58,126 nt of DNA from JAXGPF01 sp964463985 (GTDB lineage: Bacteria > Verrucomicrobiota > Kiritimatiellia > JAAZAB01), in the NCBI GenBank assembly GCA_964463985.1, contig CAYXEK010000015.1, forward strand, positions 1 to 58,126. Direction: 5' to 3'. Within the stretch, counting starts at the first letter, position 1, and each line of letters starts with the position of its first letter. Below, in pieces: positions 1 to 9,700 of the stretch. A program made the translations under genes and the position numbers. The notes below the pieces were generated by a model, which searched no databases, was not told the origin of the DNA, and saw only the letters and a program-made list of their open reading frames with translations.

Positions 1-204
1 CTCCGGGTGAGCCGCAGCACAGTTTGTGCCGACCTCATTTCCGAAGCCTGAAACGAATCGCAGATGCTCCCTGCCGCACCCCGGGATGCGCCAGGGGGTT
101 GACATCGCCGCGGCATTGTGTCAGATTGATTGAGAAAGATATGCCGCCGGCCGTTTGCGGCGGCGGTTGAAATCGGATGATTGAATCATAAATTGGAGGG
201 AGCC

Positions 205-909
205 ATGAAAAGCGGATTGATCGTGATTGCGGCGGCATGTTCATTGGCGGTATTTGCGCCATTGGCGCGCCCGCAGGAGCATGCCCCGGCCGGTTTTGCA
301 TTTCCCGACTTGCCTTACGCATATGACGCCCTCGAACCCTGGATTGACGCCCGCACCATGGAAATCCATTACAGCCGCCACCATCGCGGATATTACGACA
401 ATTTTATCAAGGCCATAGCCGGCACTGATTACGAGCGGCAGACCATGCCGCAGATTTTCGCCGGGATCAGCAAGGCGCCGGCTGCGGTGCGCAACATGGG
501 CGGCGGCTATTACAATCACAACTTGTTTTGGGAAAACCTGGCCCCGACGCCCGAAGCGCCTTCGGATGTTCTGCGCGGAGCACTGGAAGCCCGGTTTGGT
601 TCGATGGAAGCCTTCCATGCCGCTTTCAACCAGGCTGCCGCTGCTGTCTTCGGCAGCGGCTGGGCCTGGCTGGTGCTGACGTCTGACGGGAAATTGGAGA
701 TCACGGCCACCGCCAACCAGGACAACCCTTTGATGGATGTGGCCGCTGTGCGGGGCGCGCCGCTGCTGGCGCTGGATGTCTGGGAACATGCCTATTACCT
801 GAAACATCAGAACAAGCGCGCGGACTACATCGCTGCCTTCTGGAAGGTGGTCAACTGGCCGGAAGTGAGCCGGCGCTACGCTGCTGCTCTGGATGCCGGT
901 AAAAAATAG
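205..909 (+). CDS. sodA: Exported Mn-type superoxide dismutase
   Basis: The product (234 aa) dismutates superoxide to O2 and H2O2. The family fold is clear: metal ligands sit in HYSRHH near the N-terminus, in YYNHNLFW, and in DVWEHAYY (Asp and His). GGGYYNH plus a Gln in TANQDNPLM is the Mn-type pattern; Fe enzymes usually carry the Gln before the first NH motif. The start at 205 was chosen over an in-frame TTG at 181 because GGAGGG lies 5-10 bases upstream. Residues 1-31 look like a Sec signal peptide (MKSGLIVIAAACSLAVFAPLA), so the enzyme probably acts in the periplasm or outside, unlike most bacterial Mn-SODs. It is monocistronic; a TTGACA at 99-104 has only a weak -10 partner. Family is certain, export is inferred from the N-terminus. 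Confidence 0.93.
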   Translation: MKSGLIVIAAACSLAVFAPLARPQEHAPAGFAFPDLPYAYDALEPWIDARTMEIHYSRHHRGYYDNFIKAIAGTDYERQTMPQIFAGISKAPAAVRNMGGGYYNHNLFWENLAPTPEAPSDVLRGALEARFGSMEAFHAAFNQAAAAVFGSGWAWLVLTSDGKLEITATANQDNPLMDVAAVRGAPLLALDVWEHAYYLKHQNKRADYIAAFWKVVNWPEVSRRYAAALDAGKK

Positions 910-1113
910 TTTTCCAGCAGGTCAGCTATTGCCGCCGGCGCGCCCTGCCTCCCGGCACGGATGCATCACGCCCCGCTTCGTCAGACTGCGACGGGACAAG
1001 CCGTGACGCTCCTGCAGAGCGGGATCCGGTTTTCTGCCGCTGTAGCAGCCGAACGGTGTCCGGCATCTGCTTGGCTGTCCATCCGTGCGCGGCAGAGGCT
1101 GCCGAAAATTTAG

Positions 1114-1141
1114 TTGACAATTTTGCGATAAAGTATATATG
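1114..1141 (+). promoter_or_regulatory. Sigma70-type promoter of the 1179 gene
   Basis: TTGACA at 1114-1119 is followed after 16 bases by TATATG at 1136-1141. A GGAGG ribosome binding site and the ATG at 1179 follow within 40 bases. The surrounding sequence is AT-rich compared with the flanks. Confidence 0.6.
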
Positions 1142-1178
1142 CCGGAACCGAAGCTGGTTTTATTTAAACGGAGGCCTT

Positions 1179-2852
1179 ATGAACTGTTTCAAATTTGCGG
1201 CCTGGGCGGCGTTCTGGGCGGGCGCGGGCATGACGGCTTCGGCGGCCATCAGCCTGAGCGATATCAATTTTGTTGACAGCAATGCCGGACCCGTCAGCAT
1301 CACCGCCGAGGTGGCCGGCACTGGATACGGCGGCGGCGTGGTGTACTGGGCGGCTACGCTTGACAGCGGACTCCTGAAATTGTACCACGCGCCGGATATG
1401 CTTGAACCGGGAACGAATTTCTGGACCTCGTCGTGGAATCCCTATTTCCGGGGCAGGTATGATTTTGATATTACCGCCGTGGATTTGCCGCCCACCGCGC
1501 CGCCGACGGAATACCAATCCTCCCACACCGTCGGAGTGGCGCGCGCGATTTCCGGCGCGTTGATTGCCCTGCAATACAGCAACAGTTTTTCCGGCGGCGC
1601 CTGGGCCAACCTGGATGTCTCGAAAGTCAAGCTGCATTGCATCGGCTACAACACGGATGAGACCGAAGTCGCTTCCATCGGCTGCAACCTGCTGAACGCC
1701 AATTTTGAGCCGAATTCGGGGATGTCGCCGGAAGTGACGGATATCGGTTTTACCGACATCAGTTCCAATTATCCGGTGGGCACCGTGTTCCGGTTTGACG
1801 TTGACCTGCATGCCCGTCCGACATCCATCATGGGGTTCGGCGGGTTATCGCGCTTCGTCTGGACGCCGCAGGATCCAGGCAATCCCGCCGGGGCGGGCAA
1901 CCTGTCCGTGGATGTCGCAAGTTGCAGCCCCTGGCGCAGTTCTTACACTTACCCGCTGGGAGCGCATGCCGGCTTTGCGCCGTTGTTTTTCGGGGATCCG
2001 GAGGATGCGGAGGAATTCGAAGGCGCGCTGATGTGCACTACCGCCCATTACCTGGATGTCGCGCCATCCATGCCCGAAGATGAGGCCGACCGCATCGGGC
2101 TGGTGGTGGACGGGCATGCCGGCACCACCAATTATCTCCAGATTTTCCTGCCGGACCGGATTCTGGAAGCCTGGGGTATCACCAACCTGGCAAACGCCGC
2201 CGCGGTGAAAGCGCAGCTCGGGTATTTTGTGGATGGGCTGGAGTTGGATGAGGAGGACGCCGCGCCGGTCGTCATGCGGCTTGAGGATGCCGGCGGAATG
2301 TTTGAATTCGAATGGGATGGCGACGGCGTCGCCGACGCCGGCTGTCTCGTGCGTTTCACTTTCGTGTTCCCGGAGGAACCTGTTTCGGCCGCCCGCGCCA
2401 ATCAACGGGGATTGGCGGTGGAAGTCGGCCCGCACGATACAACCCCTCCCGAGCCGAAACTGGGGCCGTCCATCCAGGTCAACGGCCAGACCGGCGAAGT
2501 GGTTTTGGCGGTCGGCGAGTTGATGGACATCACTGTGTCCATGAATGCGGGCCAATATTCGGGCGTTGCGGTTGACTGGTGGTTTGTGGTTTGCACCCTT
2601 TCTGCGCAGCCGGTCTGGTATTGCATGAACGCCGCCGGCCAACTGGAGGTCTTTGACGGCAATAACCTGGCAACCTGCCGGCCGGCGTTGCAGGGGCCGC
2701 TGTTCGATTTGACGCCGTATTCCGTCGTTTCCATGCCCATGCCGCCCGGCAATTACCAGATTTGGTTTGCCGTGGATTATCCCATGGATGGATTCCTGGA
2801 TGTGCAGGGGCAGTTGATGATGGACACCGTCATCATATATGGCGCCCAGTGA
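1179..2852 (+). CDS. Secreted protein of unknown function
   Basis: I do not recognise the family. The start at 1179 follows GGAGG and gives a typical Sec signal peptide (basic MNCFKF, hydrophobic core, cleavage near TASA-AISL); longer in-frame starts upstream would bury it. The mature protein (about 535 aa) is acidic, rich in Gly, Asp and aromatic residues and low in Lys, with two half-repeats separated by a Pro-rich linker (DTTPPEPKLGPS). The second half resembles an immunoglobulin-like or PKD-type beta domain. No catalytic motif or C-terminal sorting signal is visible. It is monocistronic, with its own promoter at 1114-1141. It could be an extracellular adhesin or matrix protein, but this is a guess. 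Confidence 0.75.
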   Translation: MNCFKFAAWAAFWAGAGMTASAAISLSDINFVDSNAGPVSITAEVAGTGYGGGVVYWAATLDSGLLKLYHAPDMLEPGTNFWTSSWNPYFRGRYDFDITAVDLPPTAPPTEYQSSHTVGVARAISGALIALQYSNSFSGGAWANLDVSKVKLHCIGYNTDETEVASIGCNLLNANFEPNSGMSPEVTDIGFTDISSNYPVGTVFRFDVDLHARPTSIMGFGGLSRFVWTPQDPGNPAGAGNLSVDVASCSPWRSSYTYPLGAHAGFAPLFFGDPEDAEEFEGALMCTTAHYLDVAPSMPEDEADRIGLVVDGHAGTTNYLQIFLPDRILEAWGITNLANAAAVKAQLGYFVDGLELDEEDAAPVVMRLEDAGGMFEFEWDGDGVADAGCLVRFTFVFPEEPVSAARANQRGLAVEVGPHDTTPPEPKLGPSIQVNGQTGEVVLAVGELMDITVSMNAGQYSGVAVDWWFVVCTLSAQPVWYCMNAAGQLEVFDGNNLATCRPALQGPLFDLTPYSVVSMPMPPGNYQIWFAVDYPMDGFLDVQGQLMMDTVIIYGAQ

Positions 2853-2880
2853 CGGCGGCGCGGACGGCTCCGCCGGAATA

Positions 2881-3870
2881 TTATCCGGCGAGGCCGTGGC
2901 GTTCCAAGGCGGATTGCGCAATCTGGCAGAGCATGCGGCGGTACCCCTCGGCCGGATCGGTAGTTGGATGGTACAGCGCGTAAATCTGCGGACTCCAGCT
3001 CTTCAGCGGTTTCAAGCCGGGGATGCCGTTGGCTTCTATGATTTTCAGGCTGCCGCGGGCGTCCACCCGCATGTCAAGCCGCACGTGATCGTGGCAGTCC
3101 AGGGCCGCCGCGGCTTTGCATGCCAGTTGCCGCGCTTCTTCGCTGCGCTCTGACGGAATACTGATTCTGGTGACGCCGACTCCGCGCAAATCGCTGCGCA
3201 AAATCCGGTATTTGCCGTAAAGCGCCGGGTCAACTTTGACCACGCCGGGCAGGCATTCCTGCCGCGCGCCGTTGCCCAGTACCAGCACCGTGTATTCCCG
3301 GCCCGGCAGGTATTCTTCGATCAGCGCCGCCTGTTTGAAAGTGTTGTGAATATACCTCGCCCGCCGCGCCAATTCTTCGGGCGTATGCACCACGCTTTCG
3401 TCGCTGATGCCCACGGAACGGGATTCGGCGCAGGGTTTGACGAAAGCCGGGTAGGCGACTTCCGGCAAATTCACGCCGGGCAGCGCCAGGTGATTGGCGG
3501 GCACGCGCATGCCATGCGCCTGCAGGATGCGATGGGTGGCTGCTTTGTCAATCAGGTTTTTCATGGCCTGCGCATTGGGGCCGATATAGGGAATGCCGCG
3601 CGCATCCAGCAGGTCCGCCACCCATAAATTGCCGCCTGCGCTTAGACCGATAATATCCGCGCGCGGCGTGATGTAATACAGGGCGGACCAGATAATGTCA
3701 CAAGGTTGATCCGCGATGGCGTGTTCGAAGTCAGCAGGCGTTTCCACCCAGGCGATGGCTGCGTCAAAACCGCCCGCAACCAGGGCATCGCGCATGCATT
3801 CCGTCACGCGCCGGTCCCCCCATCCCTGAGCGTCGCCGCCCGGCCCGGTGATTAACGTAATTTTTTTCAT
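2881..3870 (-). CDS. D-Ala-D-Ala ligase-like ATP-grasp enzyme
   Basis: This 329-aa protein has the D-alanine--D-alanine ligase arrangement: an N-terminal Rossmann-like part, the ATP-grasp core with a lysine in YPAFVKPCAESRSVG, the adenine-binding IEEYLPGREYTV, and the metal-binding end IIEANGIPGL. ATP-grasp ligases of this type join two amino acids through an acyl phosphate. It begins 11 bases after the racemase gene, with AAAGGA upstream, so the two are co-transcribed. IEANGIPGL replaces the usual E-x-N-x-x-P-G-[FML]-T form, and the omega-loop lacks the canonical KY pair, so the substrate may differ from two D-alanines. A role in peptidoglycan or another D-amino-acid peptide fits the neighbour; the exact product is not known. 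Confidence 0.82.
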   Translation of the reverse strand: MKKITLITGPGGDAQGWGDRRVTECMRDALVAGGFDAAIAWVETPADFEHAIADQPCDIIWSALYYITPRADIIGLSAGGNLWVADLLDARGIPYIGPNAQAMKNLIDKAATHRILQAHGMRVPANHLALPGVNLPEVAYPAFVKPCAESRSVGISDESVVHTPEELARRARYIHNTFKQAALIEEYLPGREYTVLVLGNGARQECLPGVVKVDPALYGKYRILRSDLRGVGVTRISIPSERSEEARQLACKAAAALDCHDHVRLDMRVDARGSLKIIEANGIPGLKPLKSWSPQIYALYHPTTDPAEGYRRMLCQIAQSALERHGLAG

Positions 3871-3881
3871 AATAGTTCCTT

Positions 3882-4790
3882 TCAGCAGACAAACAGCCCG
3901 GGATCGTACCGGTATTGCCGCAGGGCCGCCGCGGTAATCGGCGAGATCGGTTCCAGAACCCGGCTGATCGCCCGGATTTTTTCATCGGCAAAAGTGGTCT
4001 TGGACACCATGGTCACGGATATGCGGGCGGGCGGATTCGTCCCTGCGCGCGGCGGGCCCGCCAGGCAGGCGCTCATGGCGCGGTTGGGATTCAGGATGAC
4101 CGCGCCTTCCCCCGCATGGCGCGCCAGGCTTTTTTCGAAAAGTTTCCGGCTGTAGCCGAAATGCGTGCAGCAAAGCGCCGCCGCCAGCGGCTGTCGGCGG
4201 TCGGGCAGGCGCGCGGCCGCCTGGCGGACGTAATCCTCGATCATGCCGGCCACCAGCGGCCGCTCCGGGCCGTTTTCAATTTCGCCGGCCAGCCGGTCGC
4301 AGGGCTGGGCGATGATCCGGCCGGCGGCGATGCCGCGCGCGATCAACCGCGCGGCATGCGTATTGGCTTCAATGGTGGTCGGCGTGCCGAATATGATCAC
4401 CCGCCCGGCAGGCGCGGCCTGCAGATACGCCTGCATTAATTCCACGCCGAAATCAATGATATCCACCACCGGCATGGCAGCCAGCCGGCTGAAAGGCGTG
4501 TGTTCATAGAGGACGGAAAGCGTATTGCAGGCAATCAGGATCGCGTCGGGTTGCAGCCGCTGCATGCCTTCCAGGGCGCAGTTGAAAACGCGGATTTTTT
4601 CCGCCATGTCCGGCAGCATGTTGTACCCCCGGCGCTGTTCCGGGCGGGCGTCAAAACAGACGATATCCGCCGCCTCGAAACCGCCGCGCTGCGCCAGGTT
4701 GCGCGCCAATTCCGCGCAAACCGACAGGCCGCCAAGGCCGGAGTCGGTAATGACGATTTTAACCGCGGGTTTTGCCAGGAACGTGGTCAT
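3882..4790 (-). CDS. Aspartate/glutamate racemase family protein
   Basis: The 302-aa product belongs to the cofactor-independent Asp/Glu racemase superfamily, which inverts the alpha carbon with two cysteines. The first lies in IACNTLS (about Cys88), the second in CCTHFGYS (about Cys208), and the N-terminal DSGLGGLSV matches the MurI substrate loop. MurI normally has GCTHYP at the second site and is about 265 aa, so this is a divergent relative with a C-terminal extension of about 50 residues. It lies between a CapA-family gene and an ATP-grasp ligase, all on the minus strand, which suggests that it supplies a D-amino acid (D-Glu or D-Asp) to the ligase. It could be the cell's MurI or a dedicated paralogue; the window cannot decide. 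Confidence 0.85.
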   Translation of the reverse strand: MTTFLAKPAVKIVITDSGLGGLSVCAELARNLAQRGGFEAADIVCFDARPEQRRGYNMLPDMAEKIRVFNCALEGMQRLQPDAILIACNTLSVLYEHTPFSRLAAMPVVDIIDFGVELMQAYLQAAPAGRVIIFGTPTTIEANTHAARLIARGIAAGRIIAQPCDRLAGEIENGPERPLVAGMIEDYVRQAAARLPDRRQPLAAALCCTHFGYSRKLFEKSLARHAGEGAVILNPNRAMSACLAGPPRAGTNPPARISVTMVSKTTFADEKIRAISRVLEPISPITAAALRQYRYDPGLFVC

Positions 4791-4846
4791 TTTTAGTCAG
4801 GTGTTTTGGCTCCGCTGTGGAGCGTCAGTGGCTTGGTCTCATCCAT

Positions 4847-4973
4847 ATCGCTATCGCTGTCGGGATCGGGAACGATTGCGACGTAAGTGATCGCAAGGCG
4901 ATAGACGTCCAATCTCTCGTGTCCGAGCGCCATTAGCGTTTCTTCTTCTTTCGATCCCGATAGCGATAGCGAT
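4847..4973. repeat. Imperfect palindromic intergenic element
   Basis: A 22-base arm at 4847-4868 (built from ATCGCTATCGCT and GTCGGGATCG) is complementary to 4952-4973 with one G.U mismatch. The right side continues as short direct repeats of CGATCCC and GATAGC up to about 4990. A smaller hairpin (TTGCGA at 4876-4881, TCGCAA at 4891-4896) is nested inside. It fills the 240-base gap between the CapA-family gene and the racemase gene. No reading frame explains it. It looks like a dispersed palindromic repeat and could also act as a transcript-stabilising hairpin. Confidence 0.6.
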
Positions 4974-5029
4974 CCCGATCCCGATAACGATTATTCCTAT
5001 CCTGAACCCAACATCATGGCGGCCCTTGG

Positions 5030-6271
5030 TCAGCGTTTGCGGGTCAGCCACTCCCGCGCCAGTTCGAACGCCCAGGCTGGGGCCCGGTCAATCGTGCCAT
5101 CCATGATCCGCGTCAGCGCGGCTTCCCAATGCTCGCGGTGCTGCATGGTGGTGAGTCGGTTGCGGAACATGGCGGCGCCCTTGGACGGGTCCGCCGCGAG
5201 CCGGTCCATGATCATCCGGACTTCCGCCTGGAACCCCCGTTTGCCGTAATAGCGCAAAAAACCGCGCCAGGCCTGTTCCGCGCCTTCGCGGCGCTGCAGC
5301 GGGCGCGAAACCCGGGCGAGCATGGTGAAAAAATGCGCGCGCCGTCGGCCCCGCAGCCGGCGCAGCCCGCCGGCCGCAATTTCGTAAGGAATGATCTCGA
5401 TGCGCGCCAGGGATCCCCGGGCGATGCCTGCCCGCACCAGGTAGCCGATTTTGCGGTATGCCAGGTCGGTTTCCTGGTAAAAGACGAAGTTGCCCAGGCT
5501 GTAGCAGATTGGCGTGCGCCTGTGGATTTGGACGCCCTGCGGCACATGCGGATGATGGCCGATGACCAGGTCCGCCCCGGCTTCGGCAATGCGCTCAAAC
5601 GCGCGCGCTACATACGGCGGTGGGAATGGGATGTATTCCAGGCCGCAGTGGCCCACGGCCAGGATGAAATCGGATCGTTGGCGCTCCGCGCGCACCTGCT
5701 GGACAATGGCGTCAATTTCCCAGCCGCGGACGCCCGGGCCGGCCGTGGCCGCTGTCAAATCTTCGGCCTCGCTGAAATTGACTACCGCCAGGCGCAGTCC
5801 CTTGACTTTCAGTCGCAGCGGCCGGCAGGCTTCTTTGCCGGTCATCCCGGCGCCGGTGGCGCGAATGCCGTGCGCGCGCAAACCCCGGCAGGTTTCCCGG
5901 AACCCGGCAATACCGTAATCGAAAACATGATTGTTGGCCAGGGTAACCGCTTCAAAGGGCACGGCGGACAACCCGCGCGCGTCGGCGGACCGGCCGCGCA
6001 GCACGGATCCGCTCTTGCACGCCGGTCGTCCCCGGGTGGCGAGCGGGCATTCCAGGTTCGTAATCCGCAGATCGGCCCGGCGCAGATCATCCAGCAAATC
6101 GCCATAAATTGTTTCCGGATCGCGGGCGATGACCGGCGCGAAATCGCGGATCGGCGCCCAGTCGGACGCAATGATGATTTCCGCCTTCGCTGCCGGCGCG
6201 CCGGGCTGTTCCCAGCGTCCTTGCCGCCAATCCAGGCCGGTTTTATTTTGCATGTGGTGCGCCTCCGCCAT
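5030..6271 (-). CDS. CapA-family metallophosphatase-fold protein
   Basis: This 413-aa protein matches the CapA/PgsA family (poly-gamma-glutamate capsule factor), which has a calcineurin-like metallophosphatase fold. Family motifs appear in order: NLECPLA, LANNHVFDYG, GHCGLEYIPFPPP, GHHPHVPQG and YSLGNFVFYQ. The C-terminal 120 residues are Arg-rich and not conserved in the family. There is no signal peptide, so it is probably cytoplasmic. Either the ATG at 6271 or MQNK at 6253 may be used. A racemase and an ATP-grasp ligase follow on the same strand after 240 bases, which suggests a D-amino-acid polymer or peptide pathway, but no capsule synthase (CapB/CapC) is present. The biochemical role of CapA itself is unsettled. 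Confidence 0.85.
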   Translation of the reverse strand: MAEAHHMQNKTGLDWRQGRWEQPGAPAAKAEIIIASDWAPIRDFAPVIARDPETIYGDLLDDLRRADLRITNLECPLATRGRPACKSGSVLRGRSADARGLSAVPFEAVTLANNHVFDYGIAGFRETCRGLRAHGIRATGAGMTGKEACRPLRLKVKGLRLAVVNFSEAEDLTAATAGPGVRGWEIDAIVQQVRAERQRSDFILAVGHCGLEYIPFPPPYVARAFERIAEAGADLVIGHHPHVPQGVQIHRRTPICYSLGNFVFYQETDLAYRKIGYLVRAGIARGSLARIEIIPYEIAAGGLRRLRGRRRAHFFTMLARVSRPLQRREGAEQAWRGFLRYYGKRGFQAEVRMIMDRLAADPSKGAAMFRNRLTTMQHREHWEAALTRIMDGTIDRAPAWAFELAREWLTRKR

Positions 6272-6766
6272 GCCGGCCTCGGCGCTTCCGTGAACCGCGC
6301 GCAGTCAAGCCGACATATGCAGGCCAAATTAGCAGAATCGTTTTTCCGCCGCAACGCTATTCACCACAAAGATCGCGCAAGGAAAATCTTGGGATTGGAA
6401 CAAAAGAAAACGACGGGTGGATGAGGAAATTGAATTTGTTTGGTCCAGGAACGGGCAACAGACGGCTCACCACAGGTTCGCCCTCCAATAAAAAACCTAA
6501 AAATCCTTGTTCTGCCCTTGTTCCGTCTTCTGTTCAAACCTCCAGTTCCGCCATCCATCACCTCAGGAATCCGGAATTTTGAACAGAAGGCAAACCAAGG
6601 GCGGCACAAGGTGGGATTTCCGGAAATCCTTCCGCCGCGCCCGTTCACTGCGAAACGGTTAATCCGGCTGCGAATTTTGCTCGCAATGCGCCTTTAATTC
6701 GGGTTTTATCTTAGGGCAGCGCTGCCGTTGGCCTGCCGGGGGGTTGCCGGCGCGGGGCCCGCCAAC
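6272..6766. other. Divergent intergenic region, non-coding
   Basis: This 495-base gap separates the divergent CapA-family and mfd genes. I see no convincing coding sequence; the frames lack ribosome binding sites and family motifs. Its main content is the long imperfect palindrome at 6505-6611. The part from 6361 to 6600 is visibly poorer in GC than the genes around it. No clear promoter for mfd was found. Confidence 0.6.
6505..6611. repeat. Long imperfect inverted repeat (34-base arms)
   Basis: Arms at 6505-6538 and 6578-6611 match at 28 of 34 positions, with the inner 12 bases (CTTCTGTTCAAA / TTTGAACAGAAG) perfect. The loop is 39 bases. The structure stands alone between two divergent genes. 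It has no tail of T residues on either strand, so it is not a simple terminator. It may be a dispersed palindromic element or an untranslated RNA. Confidence 0.65.
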
Positions 6767-9700
6767 ATGGCGCGCGCCGTTTCCCCGCGGGGAACCAAGA
6801 CTGATGCAAAAGTGAAAACCGACTTGAAATTCAACCGCGAGTTGCTGACACGGCTGCGGCAGGCTTTGGCTCCGGCAGGCGTCCGCCGGCTGCCCGCGCT
6901 GCCGTTTTCCGCGGCGGCGTTTCTGGCGGCGGAAATCCGACGCGCGTTGCAGCGCGGGGTAGTGGCGGTGACCGACAGCCTGCGGACCCTGGAAGAATTC
7001 CAGCGCCACTTGGAAGTGTTCTGCGCGCCGCATGAAATTCTGCGTCTGCCGGCGGAGGACATCAGCGCCGGACGGGAGCGGGCTGCGGAAGTCGGACGCC
7101 TGGGCGGCGAACGCGCGCAGGTGTTGTACAAAATTTCACAAACCCCCCGTCCGCTGGTGGCAACCTGCATTCAAGCCTTGATGCAGACTGTGCCGCCGGC
7201 GGCCAGTCTGCGGGAGATGGCCCTGCGCCTCCTGCCGGGCGCGCGGCATGATCCGGTGTCCTTGATGGAAATGCTGGCGAAACAAGGTTACGAGGTGACA
7301 GCCGAAGTGCAGTCTTCCGGCCAGGCGGCGCGGCGGGGCGGACTGCTGGATGTCTGGCCTCCCGGCATGGAATGGCCGTGCCGCCTTGAATTTTACGGGG
7401 AAACATTGGAGTCGTTGCGGTGGTTTGATCCGCTGACCCAGCGTTCGCAGGCGCGGGCAAACGAACTGGTGCTGCTGGCGGAGCCGGCCGGCGGCGGCAG
7501 CCCGGCGGCAACCGGGCCATGGGAAACGCCGGTGAAACAAATGCCGGCGGATGCGGTGTATTTGTGGTTCGAGCCGGCCGGTGATGCCGCGGAAGCGCCG
7601 GGCGGCGTTGCCGGCATTGAAGCCCATGCGGAGATGCTGCTGCAGGCGGCTCCGGAAGCCCTTGCCGCCGGCCGGCCGGCGCCCTTGTCGGAGGTGCGGG
7701 CCGTGTTGGCGGAGTTTGCCCGGAAGCCGCCCGGCGCGCGGGAATTGCATATCGGCGGAATCGTGACGCCTGATCCGGCGCAGGCGTTGGACTTGGCATT
7801 CCGGCCGTTGCCGCCAATGTTCAGCGGAGGCGAACGCTCGCTGGCTCCGGACGTTTTCGAATCCGAGCGGCGCAAGTGGCTGGAAGACCTGGAGCGCATG
7901 GCCCGGCATGGCCGGCGGGTATGCGTGTTTTTTGGCTCTGTCGGCGGTTTGGAACGTTTCCGCGAGTTGTATCCCCGTCTGCAGTTTGAATTGCGACTGG
8001 GGGCGCTGGCGGACGGGTTTGACAATGATCTGCTCGGTCTGACGGTGGTTTCGGAATCCAACCTGATAGGCCGGCGCAAACGCTTGCCCGGCATCCTCAA
8101 CCGTCAAGCCGCGCGCCGGGCGGCCTTAAACGCGGCCGGTGAAACCATTACGGACGCGATGAAACTCGAGCCGGGCGACCTGGTGGTGCATGTCGAACAC
8201 GGGATCGGGCGCTACTTGGGGATTTATGAAGTCGAGTTCAACGGTAAACGCCAGGAGGCTTTGACCTTGGAATACGCCGACCAGGCGCGCCTGTACGTGC
8301 CGGTTTCCCAGGCGCATTTGCTCAGCCGCTACATCGGCGCCGGCCGCCCGCATGCAGTCACCCTGCACCGTTTGGGCGGCGGCCGCTGGCGCCGGGAAAA
8401 GCGCGCAGCTGAGATGGCCGTGCGCGACCTGGCGGCCGGCTTGCTCGAAACCCAGGCTTTGCGCAACGCCCGGCCCGGTTATGCGTTTCCGGCGGACACC
8501 GCCTGGCAGCATGAATTCGAGGCGGCATTTCCGTTCCATGAAACCGAGGACCAGGAACGCGCCATCCGGGAAGTCAAACGCGACATGCAGGCACCCCGTC
8601 CGATGGACCGGCTGGTGTGCGGCGATGCCGGCTACGGCAAGACCGAAGTGGCGATGCGCGCCGCTTTTAAATGCGTGATCGCCGGCCGCCAGGCGGCGAT
8701 GCTGGTGCCGACGACCGTCCTGGCCCAGCAGCATTTTGACAGTTTCCGCGAACGGCTGACGGATTATCCCGTGCGGGTGGAGTTGCTTTCCCGGTTTCAG
8801 TCGCCCGGCGTTCAGGCGCGTATCATCCGGGATTTGCGCTCCGGCGCCGTGGATATCGTCATCGGCACGCACCGCCTGGTGCAGCCGGATGTGGCTTTCA
8901 AGGACCTGGGCCTGGTGATCATTGACGAGGAGCAGCGCTTCGGCGTCGAACACAAGGAACGCTTGAAACACATGAAACAACTGGTGGATGTGCTGACGCT
9001 TACCGCTACGCCTATTCCCCGCACCCTGTACCTGAGCCTGACCGGCGCCCGCGAGATCAGCGTGATTCAAACTCCGCCCCGGGAACGCCAGCCGATTGAG
9101 ACGATCATCGCCCGCTATGACGACGCGCTGATCCGCGCCGCCATCCTGCGCGAATTAAATCGGGGCGGGCAGGTGTATTTTCTTTACAACCGCGTGATGA
9201 CCATCCAGCGGATGGCCGACAGGCTGCGCCGGCTGGCGCCGGAAGCCCGGCTGGGAGTCGGCCACGGCCAGATGGCCGCCGGCGAGCTGGCCCGCGTGGT
9301 GCGCGCCTTTGCCGAAGGGCATCTGGACCTGTTGCTCTGTACCACCATCATTGAAAGCGGCATGGATATTTCCAACGCCAATACCATCATCATTGACCGC
9401 GCCGACCGCTTCGGCATGGCCGAACTTTACCAGTTGCGCGGACGGGTGGGACGCGCCAACCGCAAGGCCTATGCCTACCTGCTGCTGCCTCCCCACGGAA
9501 ATTTACTCAGCGATGCCCGGCGCCGGCTGGGCGCCATTGTCGAATACAGCGGCGCCGGCGCCGGGTTCCGCCTGGCGTTGCGGGATCTGGAAATCCGCGG
9601 CGCCGGCAACCTGCTGGGAGCGGCGCAAAGCGGCCATATCGCGGCGGTGGGATTCGAGCTTTATTGCCAGCTTCTGCGCCAGGCCGTCGCGGCCGTTACC

